Positions 1 to 8,551 of a DNA stretch of 64,000 nt are shown one piece after another. The notes under the pieces are model-generated. The model was not told the DNA's origin and ran no database searches. It saw only the letters and a list, made by a program, of their open reading frames with translations. The stretch comes from Halomonas organivorans (lineage in GTDB: Bacteria; Pseudomonadota; Gammaproteobacteria; Pseudomonadales; Halomonadaceae): contig NZ_JACHXM010000009.1 of NCBI RefSeq assembly GCF_014192055.1, positions 99,859 through 163,858 of the forward strand. The letters are read 5' to 3'. Position 1 is the first letter of the stretch, and each line of letters opens with the position of its first letter. The position numbers and the translations under genes are program-made.

Positions 1-429
1 CAGCTCGAACAGCTGGCGGTACTCATCCACGCTCAGCGGCGCGACCAGCTCCGCCTCCCAGGCCCGCGCCTCGGGAATCAGTTCCTCCAGCAGCGCCAGC
101 CCCGCCTCGGTAAGACGCAGCTCGTGACGGCGCTGGTCCTCCGGCGATGGCCGCCGCCGAATCAGCCCCCGATCCTCCAGCGCCTGCACCGCCCGGGATA
201 CCCGCGCCTTGTCCATGCGCGTGGCCTCGCGAATCTGCTTGGCGGTCAACTGCTCGCGATGATGCAGCCAGGCCAGCACCCGCCACTGGGCCACGCTCAG
301 GTCGTGGCGCGTCTCGTAGAGGCGGGCCAGGGCCTGGCTGATGCGATCGGCCAGGCTGTTGAGGCGATAGGGCAGGAAATGATCGAGATCGAAGCTCGTC
401 GGCGCGGCATCGTCGGTGGGCATGGGCAT
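1..429 (-). CDS. MarR-family transcriptional regulator (C-terminus cut by window edge)
   Basis: The minus-strand frame from ATG at 429 (a second in-frame ATG lies at 423) stays open to the window edge, giving about 143 residues. It shows a winged-helix MarR core: a helical N-terminus with LSVAQWRVLAWL, then a recognition region with TAKQIREATRMDKARVSRAV, and a wing with RRRPSPEDQRRHELRLTEAG. A full MarR protein is about 150 residues, so only the last helix should be missing. It is divergent from the homogentisate operon and separated from it by about 110 bp carrying two related palindromes (465-480 and 500-519). It is therefore probably the local repressor of hmgA-fahA-maiA and of itself. The function is inferred from position; homogentisate regulators in pseudomonads are usually IclR-type (HmgR), so this is a different family. 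Confidence 0.85.
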   Translation of the reverse strand, partial: MPMPTDDAAPTSFDLDHFLPYRLNSLADRISQALARLYETRHDLSVAQWRVLAWLHHREQLTAKQIREATRMDKARVSRAVQALEDRGLIRRRPSPEDQRRHELRLTEAGLALLEELIPEARAWEAELVAPLSVDEYRQLFEL

Positions 430-464
430 CACTCTGCGAGTCAGTTCGGGAAGGGCCGGGAAAT

Positions 465-480
465 GGTTGCATATGAAACC
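465..480. promoter_or_regulatory. Imperfect palindrome, candidate MarR operator 1
   Basis: GGTTGCATATGAAACC is a 16-bp palindrome with one mismatched pair. It lies just upstream of the MarR gene. It shares the GTTKCA...TGAAAC arms with the palindrome at 500-519, and the two centres are 37 bp apart. The paired arrangement between divergent genes is typical of MarR repressors. Operator function is inferred. Confidence 0.55.
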
Positions 481-499
481 AACAGGGTCTAGCCTTGGC

Positions 500-519
500 A
501 TAGTTTCACTTGAAACCAT
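500..519. promoter_or_regulatory. Palindrome, candidate MarR operator 2
   Basis: GTTTCA-CT-TGAAAC (503-516) is a perfect inverted repeat with a 2-bp centre, and two more pairs match on the outside (AT...AT). It ends about 24 bp before the hmgA start codon, just ahead of the AGGAGG ribosome binding site, where a bound repressor would block hmgA transcription. Confidence 0.6.
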
Positions 520-542
520 TTTTGCCCAGGAGGTCGTAAAGA

Positions 543-1865
543 ATGACAACATCGCTCGACTATCAGCCGGGCTTCCGGAACCACGTTGCCACCGAGGCCC
601 TGCCCGGTGCGCTTCCCGAAGGCCAGAACTCTCCCCAGCGCTGCCCCTACGACCTCTACGCCGAGCAGCTCTCCGGGTCGGCCTTCACCGCCCCACGCCC
701 CCACAACCTGCGCAGCTGGCTGTATCGCATCCGTCCCTCGGTAGTGCAGAGCGCCTACCGGCCGCTGGAGGCGGGCCGCGTGGCCACCGCGCCGCCGGCC
801 CGCCCCGCCGCGGATCCCAACCAGATGCGCTGGGACCCCGCCCCGCTGCCCGAGGCGCCTACCGACTTCATCGACGGCCTGCTGACCGTCGCCGTCAACG
901 GCGACGCCGCCGCCCAGACCGGCTGCGGGGTGCACGTCTACGCCTTCAACCGCGACATGACCGAGCGCTTCTTCTACGACGCCGACGGCGAGCTGCTGAT
1001 CGTGCCCCAGCTGGGCACCCTGCGGCTGCGCACCGAGCTCGGCGAGCTCGAGGTGGGCAGCGGCGAGATCGCCGTGATCCCGCGTGGCATCAAGTTCCAG
1101 GTGCGCCTGGCCGGGGGCAGCGACGGTTCTCGCGAAACACAGGCCCGGGGCTATGTCTGCGAGAATTACGGCAGCCCCCTGGAGCTGCCCGGCCTGGGGC
1201 CGATCGGCGCCAACGGCCTGGCCAACCCGCGCGATTTCCTGACCCCGGTGGCCGCCTTCGAGGACCGCCAGGGCGAGTTCGAGCTGGTGGCCAAGTTTTC
1301 CGGCCGCTTCTGGAGCACCCGGCTCGACCACTCGCCGCTGGACGTGGTGGCCTGGCACGGCAACTACGCGCCCTACAAGTACGACCTGGCATGCTTCAAC
1401 ACCATCAACAGCGTGAGCTTCGATCACCCTGATCCGTCGATCTTTACCGTGCTGACTTCGCCCTCGGACACCGCCGGCACGGCCAACGTCGATTTCGTGA
1501 TCTTCCCGCCGCGCTGGATGGTGGCCGAAGGCACCTTCCGTCCGCCCTACTTCCATCGCAACCTGATGAGCGAGTTCATGGGCCTGATCCACGGCGAGTA
1601 CGACGCCAAGGCAGAGGGCTTCGTGCCCGGCGGCGCCAGCCTGCACAACTGCATGTCGCCCCACGGGCCCGATGCCGACACCTTCGAGAAGGCCAGCAAG
1701 GCGAAACTCGAACCGCAATATCAAGGCAATACGCTGGCCTTCATGTTCGAGAGCCGCTACGTCTTCCACCCCACCGAGGCCGCGCTTGCCGCCGACTTCC
1801 GCCAGCACGACTACGTGGACGTCTGGTCGACCCTGCGTGCCCACTTCGACCCGAACACGCCCTGA
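543..1865 (+). CDS. hmgA: Homogentisate 1,2-dioxygenase
   Basis: This 440-residue protein opens the homogentisate ring to 4-maleylacetoacetate with a non-haem Fe(II) in the cytoplasm. It has the family's normal length. The start is ATG 543, about 9 bases after AGGAGG. The C-terminal cupin half carries the expected iron ligands: H338 and E344 in [11 protein letters not shown] and H374 in [10 protein letters not shown], which match the human ligands H335, E341 and H371 shifted by three. The N-terminal part has the typical [20 protein letters not shown]. The next two genes encode the remaining two steps of the pathway. The upstream 4-hydroxyphenylpyruvate dioxygenase is not in this window, so the homogentisate source (tyrosine, phenylalanine or another route) is encoded elsewhere. 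Confidence 0.97.
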   Translation: MTTSLDYQPGFRNHVATEALPGALPEGQNSPQRCPYDLYAEQLSGSAFTAPRPHNLRSWLYRIRPSVVQSAYRPLEAGRVATAPPARPAADPNQMRWDPAPLPEAPTDFIDGLLTVAVNGDAAAQTGCGVHVYAFNRDMTERFFYDADGELLIVPQLGTLRLRTELGELEVGSGEIAVIPRGIKFQVRLAGGSDGSRETQARGYVCENYGSPLELPGLGPIGANGLANPRDFLTPVAAFEDRQGEFELVAKFSGRFWSTRLDHSPLDVVAWHGNYAPYKYDLACFNTINSVSFDHPDPSIFTVLTSPSDTAGTANVDFVIFPPRWMVAEGTFRPPYFHRNLMSEFMGLIHGEYDAKAEGFVPGGASLHNCMSPHGPDADTFEKASKAKLEPQYQGNTLAFMFESRYVFHPTEAALAADFRQHDYVDVWSTLRAHFDPNTP

Positions 1866-1919
1866 CACCCTGACACGGACGAGGCCAAAGGCCTCGTCGA
1901 CGACAAGAGGACCGCTTCC

Positions 1920-2939
1920 ATGAAACTGGCTACCCTGAACGTCGGCCGCGACGGCGAACTGATCATCGTCTCCCGGGACCTGACCCGCGTGGTGAGCGCC
2001 ACCGGGATCGCTGCCACGCTGCAGCAGGCGATCGAGGACTGGGACGCGCTCGCCCCGCGCCTGGAAGAGCGCTACGCAGCGCTCAACGAGGGCCGCGCCG
2101 AGGGCGCCTTCGAGCTCGACATGGCCGCCCTGCACTCGCCGCTGCCACGAACCTACGACTGGGCCGACGGCTCCGCCTACCTCAATCACGTCCAGCTGGT
2201 GCGCCAGGCGCGCAACGCCGAGATGCCCGAGACCTTCTGGACCGACCCGCTGATGTACCAGGGCGGCGGCGATCGCTTCCTGGCCCCGAGCGCCGACATC
2301 GAGGCGATCAGCGAGGAGCACGGCATCGACTTCGAGGGCGAGATCGCGGTGATCACCGACGACGTGCCGATGGCGGTGACGCCCGAGCAGGCCGCCGGCC
2401 ACATCAAGCTGATCATGCTGGTCAACGACGTCAGCCTGCGCGGCCTGATCCCCGGCGAACTGGCCAAGGGCTTCGGCTTCTTCCAGGCCAAGCCGGCCTC
2501 CAGCTTCTCGCCGATCTGCGTGACCCCGGACGAGCTGGGCGACGCCTGGAAGGACGGCCGCGTCCACCTGCCGCTGACCGTGCACCTCAACGGCGATAAG
2601 TTCGGCGAGCCCGAGGCCGGCCCGGACATGATCTTCGGCTTCCCCGAGCTGGTCGCCCACGCCGCCCGCACCCGCTACCTGGGTGCCGGCGCGGTGATCG
2701 GCTCGGGCACCGTCTCCAACCCCGACGCCGACGGCGGCCCCGGCAAGCCAGTGGCCGACGGCGGGGTGGGTTACAGCTGCCTGGCCGAGGTGCGGATGGT
2801 CGAGACGATCCTCCACGGCAGCGCCAGGACCCCCTTCATGCGCTTCGGCGATCGGGTGCGCATCGAGATGTTCGACCGCGACGGCAAGAGCATCTTCGGC
2901 GCCATCGACCAGCGGGTCGTGCAATATCAGGCCAAGTAA
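1920..2939 (+). CDS. fahA: Fumarylacetoacetase (short bacterial FAH-family form)
   Basis: A 339-residue fumarylacetoacetate hydrolase-fold protein. It hydrolyses fumarylacetoacetate to fumarate and acetoacetate, the last step of homogentisate breakdown. An N-terminal cap of about 80 residues (MKLATLNVGRDGELIIVSRD) precedes the FAH catalytic domain. That domain has the acidic metal-ligand region DFEGEIAVITDDVP, a LVNDVSLRGLIP segment, and GSGTVSNPD near the end. It is the compact form of about 330 residues found in proteobacteria, not the 420-residue animal type. It lies 54 bp after hmgA and 18 bp before maiA, which supports one transcript. Its position between these two genes fixes the substrate better than sequence alone. 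Confidence 0.93.
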   Translation: MKLATLNVGRDGELIIVSRDLTRVVSATGIAATLQQAIEDWDALAPRLEERYAALNEGRAEGAFELDMAALHSPLPRTYDWADGSAYLNHVQLVRQARNAEMPETFWTDPLMYQGGGDRFLAPSADIEAISEEHGIDFEGEIAVITDDVPMAVTPEQAAGHIKLIMLVNDVSLRGLIPGELAKGFGFFQAKPASSFSPICVTPDELGDAWKDGRVHLPLTVHLNGDKFGEPEAGPDMIFGFPELVAHAARTRYLGAGAVIGSGTVSNPDADGGPGKPVADGGVGYSCLAEVRMVETILHGSARTPFMRFGDRVRIEMFDRDGKSIFGAIDQRVVQYQAK

Positions 2940-2957
2940 GCCCCAGGAGAGAGGCAA

Positions 2958-3602
2958 ATGACGACGCTCTACGGCTATTTCCGCTCGTCGGCCGCCTACC
3001 GGGTGCGCATCGCGCTGAACCTCAAGGGTCTGGCGTACGACCAGGCCCCGGTCAACCTGGTCAAGGGAGAACAGCGCGGCGAGGCCCACCTGGCGCGCCA
3101 CCCGCAGGGTCTGGTGCCGGTGCTGGAGACCGACGACGGGCTACGGCTGACCCAGTCGCTGGCGATCTGCGAGTATCTGGAGGAGTGCCACCCGACCCCG
3201 GCGCTGCTGCCAGAACACCCCGCCGACCGCGCCCGGGTGCGCGCCCTGGCCCAGCTGGTGGCCTGCGAAATCCATCCGCTCGACAATCTGCGGGTGCTCA
3301 AGTACCTGGTGGGCGAGCTCGGCGTCGACGACGCGGCCAAGCTGGCCTGGTACCGGCACTGGGTCCACGAGGGCTTCGCCGCCCTGGAGACCCAGCTCAG
3401 CCGCGAGGCCGGCAGCGGCGAGTTCTGCCACGGCGACACCCCGACCCTGGCCGACATCTGCCTGGTGCCCCAGGTGTTCAACGCCGAGCGCTTCGAGTGC
3501 GACCTCTCGGCCTACCCGCGGATCCGGCGTATCGCCGGGAACGCCCGGGCGCTGGAAGCGTTCAGGAAAGCGGCCCCCGAGGAGCAGCCCGACGCGAGCT
3601 GA
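2958..3602 (+). CDS. maiA: Maleylacetoacetate isomerase (zeta-class GST)
   Basis: The 214-residue protein isomerises maleylacetoacetate to fumarylacetoacetate using glutathione as cofactor. The thioredoxin-like N-terminus carries the zeta-class active-site stretch RSSAAYRVRIALNLKG (residues 9-24), slightly altered from the usual SSCSWR: Ala replaces Cys and Ala replaces Ser, and Tyr replaces Trp. It is followed by QSLAICEYLEE. The C-terminal all-alpha domain contains GDTPTLADICLVPQVFNAERF. It is the third gene of the operon, with AGGAGAG upstream of ATG 2958. The homogentisate pathway here is therefore the glutathione-dependent version. Confidence 0.95.
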   Translation: MTTLYGYFRSSAAYRVRIALNLKGLAYDQAPVNLVKGEQRGEAHLARHPQGLVPVLETDDGLRLTQSLAICEYLEECHPTPALLPEHPADRARVRALAQLVACEIHPLDNLRVLKYLVGELGVDDAAKLAWYRHWVHEGFAALETQLSREAGSGEFCHGDTPTLADICLVPQVFNAERFECDLSAYPRIRRIAGNARALEAFRKAAPEEQPDAS

Positions 3603-3620
3603 GGTACAATAAGCGGGCTA

Positions 3621-3657
3621 AGGAAGCACCGAAGCCCGTTCCTTCCGGTGGCTTCCT
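3621..3657 (+). terminator. Hairpin downstream of maiA
   Basis: AGGAAGCACCG (3621-3631) pairs with CGGTGGCTTCCT (3646-3657) through 11 pairs with one bulged base, 19 bases after the maiA stop. There is no U-tract, so it may be an mRNA-stabilising or partial termination structure and not a simple intrinsic terminator. Confidence 0.45.
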
Positions 3658-3658
3658 G

Positions 3659-3696
3659 ACGATGACGGGCGTGGCGCAGGCGACGCCCGTCATCGT
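3659..3696 (+). terminator. Second, stronger hairpin between maiA and the MFS gene
   Basis: GATGACGGGCGT (3661-3672) and ACGCCCGTCATC (3683-3694) are perfect complements around a 10-base loop. Two further pairs extend the stem. It follows the first hairpin directly and ends 30 bases before the MFS start codon. A U-run is missing. It probably separates the homogentisate operon from the exporter gene. Confidence 0.5.
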
Positions 3697-3726
3697 TGGT
3701 GACCATTCACTCACCGAGGAGACGCC

Positions 3727-4947
3727 GTGCTGAGGCCGACTTCCGCCGCTACCGTCGCCGTGCTTGCCGCCCTGACCGCGCTGGGACCACTGGCTACCGA
3801 CATGTATCTGCCCGCCATGCCGGCCATGGCCGAGGCGCTCGGCGCCAGCCCCGAGCGGGTCCAGCTCACGCTCAGCGTCTACATGGCCGGCTTTGCCCTG
3901 GCCCAGCTGTTCTGCGGCCCGGTCTCCGACCGCTTCGGGCGCCGCCCGGTGATGATCGCCGGCTTCGGCCTCTTCCTGGTGGCCAGCCTGCTGTGCGCCC
4001 TGGCGCCGGACATCGAATGGCTGCTGCTTGGCCGATTCCTGCAGGCGCTGGGCGGCGCCGCCGGGCCGGTATTGGCCCGGGCCGCGGTGCGCGACATCCA
4101 CGGCCCGGTCGAGGCCGGGCGGGTGCTCTCCTACATGGCCAGCGTCATGGCCATGGCCCCGGCCCTGGCCCCCATCGTCGGCGCGGGGCTGCTGACCACG
4201 TTCGGCTGGACCGCCATCTTCTGGCTGCTGGCGGGCTACGCGGTGCTGATGCTGGCGATCCTGGCCTGGTGGCTGCCCGAGCCGCTGCCCGCCGAGCGCC
4301 GCCAGTCCATCGCCCCGGGCGCCATCCTCGCCAACTACCGGATGCTGCTCGGCCAGCGCGCCTTCGTCGGCTACACGCTGACCAACGCCACCGCCTTCGC
4401 CGGCATGTTCGCCTTCCTGTCCGGCTCTTCCTTCGTGCTGATCGAGTACCTGGGGGTATCGCCGGGGCTCTACGGCGTGCTGTTCACGCTGATCGTCGGC
4501 GGTTTCTTCACCGGCAGCATGCTCAGCGGGCGCTACAGCCGGCGGCTGGGGCGCGATCGACTGCTGTCACGCGCCACCCTGCTCTGCGCGCTGGGCGGCG
4601 TGACCATGGCCGCCCTGGCGCTGCTCGGCGTCCATACCGCCTGGGCCATCATCCTGCCGCACATCGTCTACATGATCGGCTTCGGCATCGTCATGCCGCA
4701 GAGCATGGCCGGGGCCCTGGCGCCCAACCCGCAGTGCGCCGGCTCGGCCTCCTCGCTGTTCGGCTTCCTGCAGATGACCATCGCCGCCCTGGGCGGGGCC
4801 ATGGTCGGCCAGTTCCACGACGGCACCTCGCTCGCCATGACCCTGGCCATCGGGCTATCCGGCGTACTGGCCCTGGCGGCCTATGCCCGGCTGGTCAAAG
4901 CGAGACAAACGCACGACCTGGCGACCGATGGCTCCCACGCCCGGTGA
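3727..4947 (+). CDS. MFS multidrug efflux transporter, Bcr/CflA type
   Basis: The 406-residue inner-membrane protein has about 12 hydrophobic segments. The N-terminal LAALTALGPLATDMYLPAMP is the hallmark of the Bcr/CflA (DHA1) drug:proton antiporters, with D and P inside helix 1. The MFS motif A is present as PVSDRFGRRPV between helices 2 and 3, and the antiporter region as SVMAMAPALAPIVGAG. The start is taken as GTG 3727 because GAGGAG lies about 8 bases upstream. The gene follows the homogentisate operon after two hairpins, so it may be a separate unit. The substrate is unknown; export of aromatic compounds or drugs is plausible. Confidence 0.88.
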   Translation: MLRPTSAATVAVLAALTALGPLATDMYLPAMPAMAEALGASPERVQLTLSVYMAGFALAQLFCGPVSDRFGRRPVMIAGFGLFLVASLLCALAPDIEWLLLGRFLQALGGAAGPVLARAAVRDIHGPVEAGRVLSYMASVMAMAPALAPIVGAGLLTTFGWTAIFWLLAGYAVLMLAILAWWLPEPLPAERRQSIAPGAILANYRMLLGQRAFVGYTLTNATAFAGMFAFLSGSSFVLIEYLGVSPGLYGVLFTLIVGGFFTGSMLSGRYSRRLGRDRLLSRATLLCALGGVTMAALALLGVHTAWAIILPHIVYMIGFGIVMPQSMAGALAPNPQCAGSASSLFGFLQMTIAALGGAMVGQFHDGTSLAMTLAIGLSGVLALAAYARLVKARQTHDLATDGSHAR

Positions 4948-5037
4948 ACGACTCCGCGTCATCGCTCCAACCACGACTCGATGCAAGGAGGTAAATCTCG
5001 CTCTCCCCAGAGCTCAGCGGTTGCTCCCCTTCAAGCG

Positions 5038-5069
5038 AAAAAAGGCCGGCTCGCAATGACAAGCCGGCC
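5038..5069 (-). terminator. Intrinsic terminator of the TRAP operon
   Basis: Read on the minus strand, GGCCGGCT pairs with AGCCGGCC around a 10-base loop (5044-5069) and is followed directly by six T residues (5043-5038). It lies about 37 bases after the dctM stop codon. Confidence 0.85.
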
Positions 5070-5105
5070 AAGTGCGGCCAAGAGGACCGCATTCCGCATC
5101 GAAGC

Positions 5106-6422
5106 CTATAAAAACAGCAAGGAGAGAGTCGGGATAGCAACCAAGAGCCCGATCCGCAATGTATCGGCGAACAGGAAGGGAACAATGCCACGGCTGACGG
5201 TCCCCATTGTCGTACCGGGACCATACTTCTGAACAATGAACAGGTTCATACCCATGGGAGGCGTGATCAGCCCAATCTCCACCACCATCAGTGCGATGAT
5301 GCCGAACCAGATCGACTTGCCCGTGGAATCCAGGCCAAACAGGTCCAACCCGAGGACAATCGGGTAGAAGATCGGGATGGTCAGCAGGATCATCGACAAA
5401 GAGTCCATTACACAGCCGAGCAGCAGATAGATCACCAGGATGCACAGCAAGACGCTCAGCGGCGCGAGTCCACTGCCCATCACCCAGTCGGCCAGTTCGG
5501 CGGGCATCTGGCTTAGGGCAAGCCCGCTATTGAGCAGGTCGGCCCCCACCACGACCAGATAGATCATCGCCGTCGCTTCGGCGGTCCCGAGCAGGCTCCG
5601 GTAGAGCCCAGCGCGGCGCATACCACCGCGCAGGAACGCATATCCACCGCAGGCGGCGGCCCCGATCGAGGCGGCCTCGGTGAGGTTGGCCCAGCCGCCG
5701 TAGATGCCGAAGATGATCACGACGAAGATCAGGATGACCGGCACCACCTCCCAGAGAGCATCGAGCCTTTCGCGCCAGTCATGCCTCGGGGCAGGCGGGA
5801 CATCGCGCATGGTACGGGTCGCGACCAGGCGGATCACCACCATGTAGCCCAGCATGGCGATCACCCCGGGGACCACGGCGGCCATAAACAGCTTAGCAAT
5901 CGACTCCTGCGTCAGCACGGCGTAGATGATCAAGGGAACCGAGGGAGGAATCAGGATTCCCAGGGTTCCCGCCGCGGCGACGGTACCGGCGGCGAGGCGC
6001 TTGTCATAATGGTGGCGCGCCAGCTCCGGCATCGCGACCTGGCTCATCGTCGTTGCCGTCGCGAGGGACGAGCCACAGATGGCACCGAAGCCGGCGCAGG
6101 CCCCGGCCGCGGACATCGCAAGCCCACCTCGCCAGTGGCCAATGAAGGCCGCCGCGGCCCGAAACAGGGCCCGCGACAGGCCGCCGTGGATCGCAAATTG
6201 CCCCATCAGCACAAACAGCGGAATGACCGCCAGGTCATAGCTCGAGAAGCGCGCATAGACGAGGTTATTGAGGGTGAAGAGCAGGGCATTGGTATCCCCC
6301 TCGTTTACTATCAGGTAACAGCCAACTCCCGCAAGCAGCATTCCCACGCCGACATGAATGCGCAGGCCGAGCATGATCATCAGCACCGCCAGGACGATCG
6401 CGCCTATCTCGAGTCCACTCAT
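5106..6422 (-). CDS. dctM: TRAP transporter large permease (DctM)
   Basis: The 438-residue integral membrane protein is the channel-forming subunit of a tripartite ATP-independent periplasmic transporter. It has many hydrophobic segments and the family signatures AGACAGFGAICGSSLATATTM and GILIPPSVPLIIYA (about residues 150-170), plus VEIGLITPPMGMNLFIVQ near the C-terminus. The start overlaps the dctQ stop by 4 bp (ATGA), which implies translational coupling. It acts with the DctQ and DctP proteins of the same operon in sodium- or proton-driven uptake of an organic acid. The adjacent arylacetate cluster suggests a hydroxy-aromatic acid, but this is inference. Confidence 0.95.
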   Translation of the reverse strand: MSGLEIGAIVLAVLMIMLGLRIHVGVGMLLAGVGCYLIVNEGDTNALLFTLNNLVYARFSSYDLAVIPLFVLMGQFAIHGGLSRALFRAAAAFIGHWRGGLAMSAAGACAGFGAICGSSLATATTMSQVAMPELARHHYDKRLAAGTVAAAGTLGILIPPSVPLIIYAVLTQESIAKLFMAAVVPGVIAMLGYMVVIRLVATRTMRDVPPAPRHDWRERLDALWEVVPVILIFVVIIFGIYGGWANLTEAASIGAAACGGYAFLRGGMRRAGLYRSLLGTAEATAMIYLVVVGADLLNSGLALSQMPAELADWVMGSGLAPLSVLLCILVIYLLLGCVMDSLSMILLTIPIFYPIVLGLDLFGLDSTGKSIWFGIIALMVVEIGLITPPMGMNLFIVQKYGPGTTMGTVSRGIVPFLFADTLRIGLLVAIPTLSLLFL

Positions 6423-6916
6423 GAGCGCACCTCACTATCATCATCCAATCGGGTCCCGACACTTACCACGCCGCGGTATAGGGCACACAGCGACAGCAGC
6501 AATAGGCCCGGCACCAGGGCGAACTGCGGAATCCACAGCGGCACGCTCAGCATGGTGCTGATGGCGCCATAGGCGTAGCTATCGGCCGCCATCAGCGCGG
6601 TGCGCCAGGCCAGCAGGGCCGCGATGCCCGCCAAGGCGACATGACTTACGCCGAGCAGGATACGGTTGGCCACTGGCGTGAAGAGCCCCGCGGTCAGGTC
6701 CACTCGAATATGGCTGTCATTCATCTCACAGAGAGGCAAGAAGGCCGCCACGGCGACGGCGATCGACATCTGCAGCAGCTCGATATCGCCAGGAACAGGT
6801 GCGGAGAACAGCTTTCGTCCCACCAGAGAAACGAGTGACATCGCGATCATCGCCAGGACGATGGCACCACCCGCCACAGCGCAACCAATCGAGAGTCGAC
6901 GCAACACATTTTCCAT
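6419..6916 (-). CDS. dctQ: TRAP transporter small permease (DctQ)
   Basis: The 165-residue protein has four hydrophobic segments, as expected for the DctQ subunit that couples the substrate-binding protein to DctM. The start ATG 6916 (MENVLRRLSIGC) is chosen because GGGAG lies about 9 bases upstream and because longer readings run back into dctP. The central QMSIAVAVAAFLPLCEMNDSH is characteristic: the E-x-x-H-I-R-V-D region after it (NDSHIRVDLTAG) is conserved in DctQ proteins. It lies 44 bp after dctP and overlaps dctM by 4 bp. Confidence 0.93.
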   Translation of the reverse strand: MENVLRRLSIGCAVAGGAIVLAMIAMSLVSLVGRKLFSAPVPGDIELLQMSIAVAVAAFLPLCEMNDSHIRVDLTAGLFTPVANRILLGVSHVALAGIAALLAWRTALMAADSYAYGAISTMLSVPLWIPQFALVPGLLLLSLCALYRGVVSVGTRLDDDSEVRS

Positions 6917-6960
6917 CTTTATGACTCCCAAGACAGGAACTTCGCCCGAGACCGCCCCCT

Positions 6961-8013
6961 TCATTGCAGATTCGGCGCCTTCTGCTCGACGATCTGTTGC
7001 AGTCCCTCGACCAGCACCTGTCGGTCGATACCGCCGGCATTCGATGCCGCCCAATCCTCGATGATCGGGCGCGAGGCATCACGCATGGCGACGTATTCCT
7101 CGTCGCTCAGGGTGATCACGGTGTGGTCGGGATCCGCACTGATATCGCTACGGACGGAGTCGATGGCGCGATCCCAGGACTCGCCGAAGCGGACGGACAG
7201 CGCACGTCCGCTGAGCTCGTTCAGGATCTTGCGCAGATCCTCGGGCATGCCTTCATAGCTGCGCTTGTTCATCAGCATCGCCAGGGTCGTCACGGTAGGC
7301 GTGGCCTGATTCTCCGCTGTCTGGGAGTGGTAGTGAGTGACCTCATCCAGCTTGGTCGGCGGCACAACCTCCCAGACCGCCATGGCCCCATCGATGACGC
7401 CTTTGGCCAGGGTGTCGGCGATCTGGGCCGGCGGCATGCTGACCGGCGTGCCTCCCAGAGAGTCGATCAGAGACGCGGCCATTCGCGTCGATGCCCTCAG
7501 GCGTAAACCCTCCATGTCGTCCATGTCATGGACGGCCGTATCCGCCGTATGGATGCTGCCACCCCCGTCGCTCTGGAGGGCGAGAACCTTGTAATCCTCG
7601 AAATCCTCCTGGGCATATTGTTGATAGAAATCCCAAGCAATGTCGCTGCCCTCGACGCCTCCGCCCGGCAGCATGAAAGGCAGCTCCAGCGCCTCGCTGC
7701 GCGGGAAGCGTCCCGCCGAATAGCCGAGTGCCGTCCAGGCGATATCGATCACGCCATTCCGCACCATATCTGCCAGCTGCGCCGGATTACCGCCCAGCTG
7801 CATCGAGGGGTAAATCTGGCATTCGATGTGTCCTTCCGATCGATTTTCCAGGTCATTACACCAGGGTTCGATGACATTCTGCTGGGCATTCGACACGGCC
7901 GGCAGGAAATGCATGATCCTTAGCGTCACAGTGTCGCTGGCCAGGGCCATCGGCGATGCCAAGGCGGCTCCCATCGTCAGTGACGCGAATAATCGCTTAC
8001 TTGTTCTATTCAT
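6961..8013 (-). CDS. dctP: TRAP transporter substrate-binding protein (DctP family)
   Basis: The 350-residue periplasmic binding protein is the first gene of the TRAP operon. ATG 8013 is preferred: GAGAGG lies about 10 bases upstream and a clear signal peptide follows (MNRTSKRLFASLTMGAALAS, cleavage near LAS-DTV). The mature part shows the DctP pattern: RIMHFLP at the start, WTALGYSAGRFPRSEALELP, the conserved arginine region LRLRAS at about residue 170, and VWEVVPPTKL. It captures the substrate and delivers it to DctQM. A 26-bp inverted repeat (8071-8096) sits 58 bp upstream of the start codon. Confidence 0.94.
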   Translation of the reverse strand: MNRTSKRLFASLTMGAALASPMALASDTVTLRIMHFLPAVSNAQQNVIEPWCNDLENRSEGHIECQIYPSMQLGGNPAQLADMVRNGVIDIAWTALGYSAGRFPRSEALELPFMLPGGGVEGSDIAWDFYQQYAQEDFEDYKVLALQSDGGGSIHTADTAVHDMDDMEGLRLRASTRMAASLIDSLGGTPVSMPPAQIADTLAKGVIDGAMAVWEVVPPTKLDEVTHYHSQTAENQATPTVTTLAMLMNKRSYEGMPEDLRKILNELSGRALSVRFGESWDRAIDSVRSDISADPDHTVITLSDEEYVAMRDASRPIIEDWAASNAGGIDRQVLVEGLQQIVEQKAPNLQ

Positions 8014-8551
8014 GATGTTTTGCCTCTCATCGACTGTCGATGACGACCCATGTCGTCGTTCGCGCATTTATTAAGATATTAATGTTAATAACTTAACGGT
8101 TTTAGCACCCGAAGTGATGCCGGTCAAACGGCGTCCCAGCGCCTTTTCCCCCATCGACAAAACATATATTTTCTATTTAAAAACAATTACTTGATGAAAA
8201 AATAGGATGGTTCTGCGTAGCGAATGAGCCATGCTGCCGTAGACCAATGTCTATGTCCGCGGTCACGGGCCGGCCCCAAACCGCCAATGCACGCCACGTC
8301 CTTAGGGCGACCAAGGTCTAAGACGCACCCACGGAAAGTGCAATCTCTCCTCCGGAAAACACCTGTGCTCCCTGCGGGCGGTGAGTGAGGATGTCAGACG
8401 TCCTGATAACGGCCGGAGCCGAACCAGTGCCGAGCCGGAAGCGCTCGGCAAACCATCACGGTAGCCCCCACGATGCGGCCTCGGTGCCCGATGGCCTCGA
8501 ACACCCCAGGGGCTCGCCGGTCGGCCCGAAGAACAAAGGAGGAGAGATAAA
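8014..8551. other. Divergent promoter region between the TRAP operon and the hydroxylase gene
   Basis: This 538-bp stretch has no convincing gene. The part next to dctP is AT-rich and carries the 26-bp inverted repeat described separately. A second AT-rich patch lies at about 8160-8210. A short open frame on the plus strand at 8385-8687 overlaps the hydroxylase gene out of frame and has no protein-like features. AGGAGGAG at about 8537-8546 is the ribosome binding site of the hydroxylase gene. Confidence 0.6.
8071..8096. promoter_or_regulatory. 26-bp inverted repeat upstream of dctP, candidate operator
   Basis: The arms TTAAGATATTAA and TTAATAACTTAA (12-2-12) match at 11 of 12 pairs. It lies 58 bp upstream of the dctP start in an otherwise GC-rich genome. 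Its core ATGTTAAT also occurs in the hpa operator region (11486-11493), which hints at a shared regulator such as HpaR. Operator function is inferred. Confidence 0.6.

Noticed and set aside
489..3101. Open frame of 870 codons on the minus strand
   Set aside because: It mirrors hmgA, fahA and the start of maiA, which are certain genes. Its translation is low-complexity (rich in Val, Gly, His, Ala) with no domain, as is usual for antisense frames in GC-rich genes.
5106..8013. Reading the TRAP operon as part of the homogentisate or MFS unit
   Set aside because: It is on the opposite strand and has its own terminator (5038-5069) and its own candidate operator.
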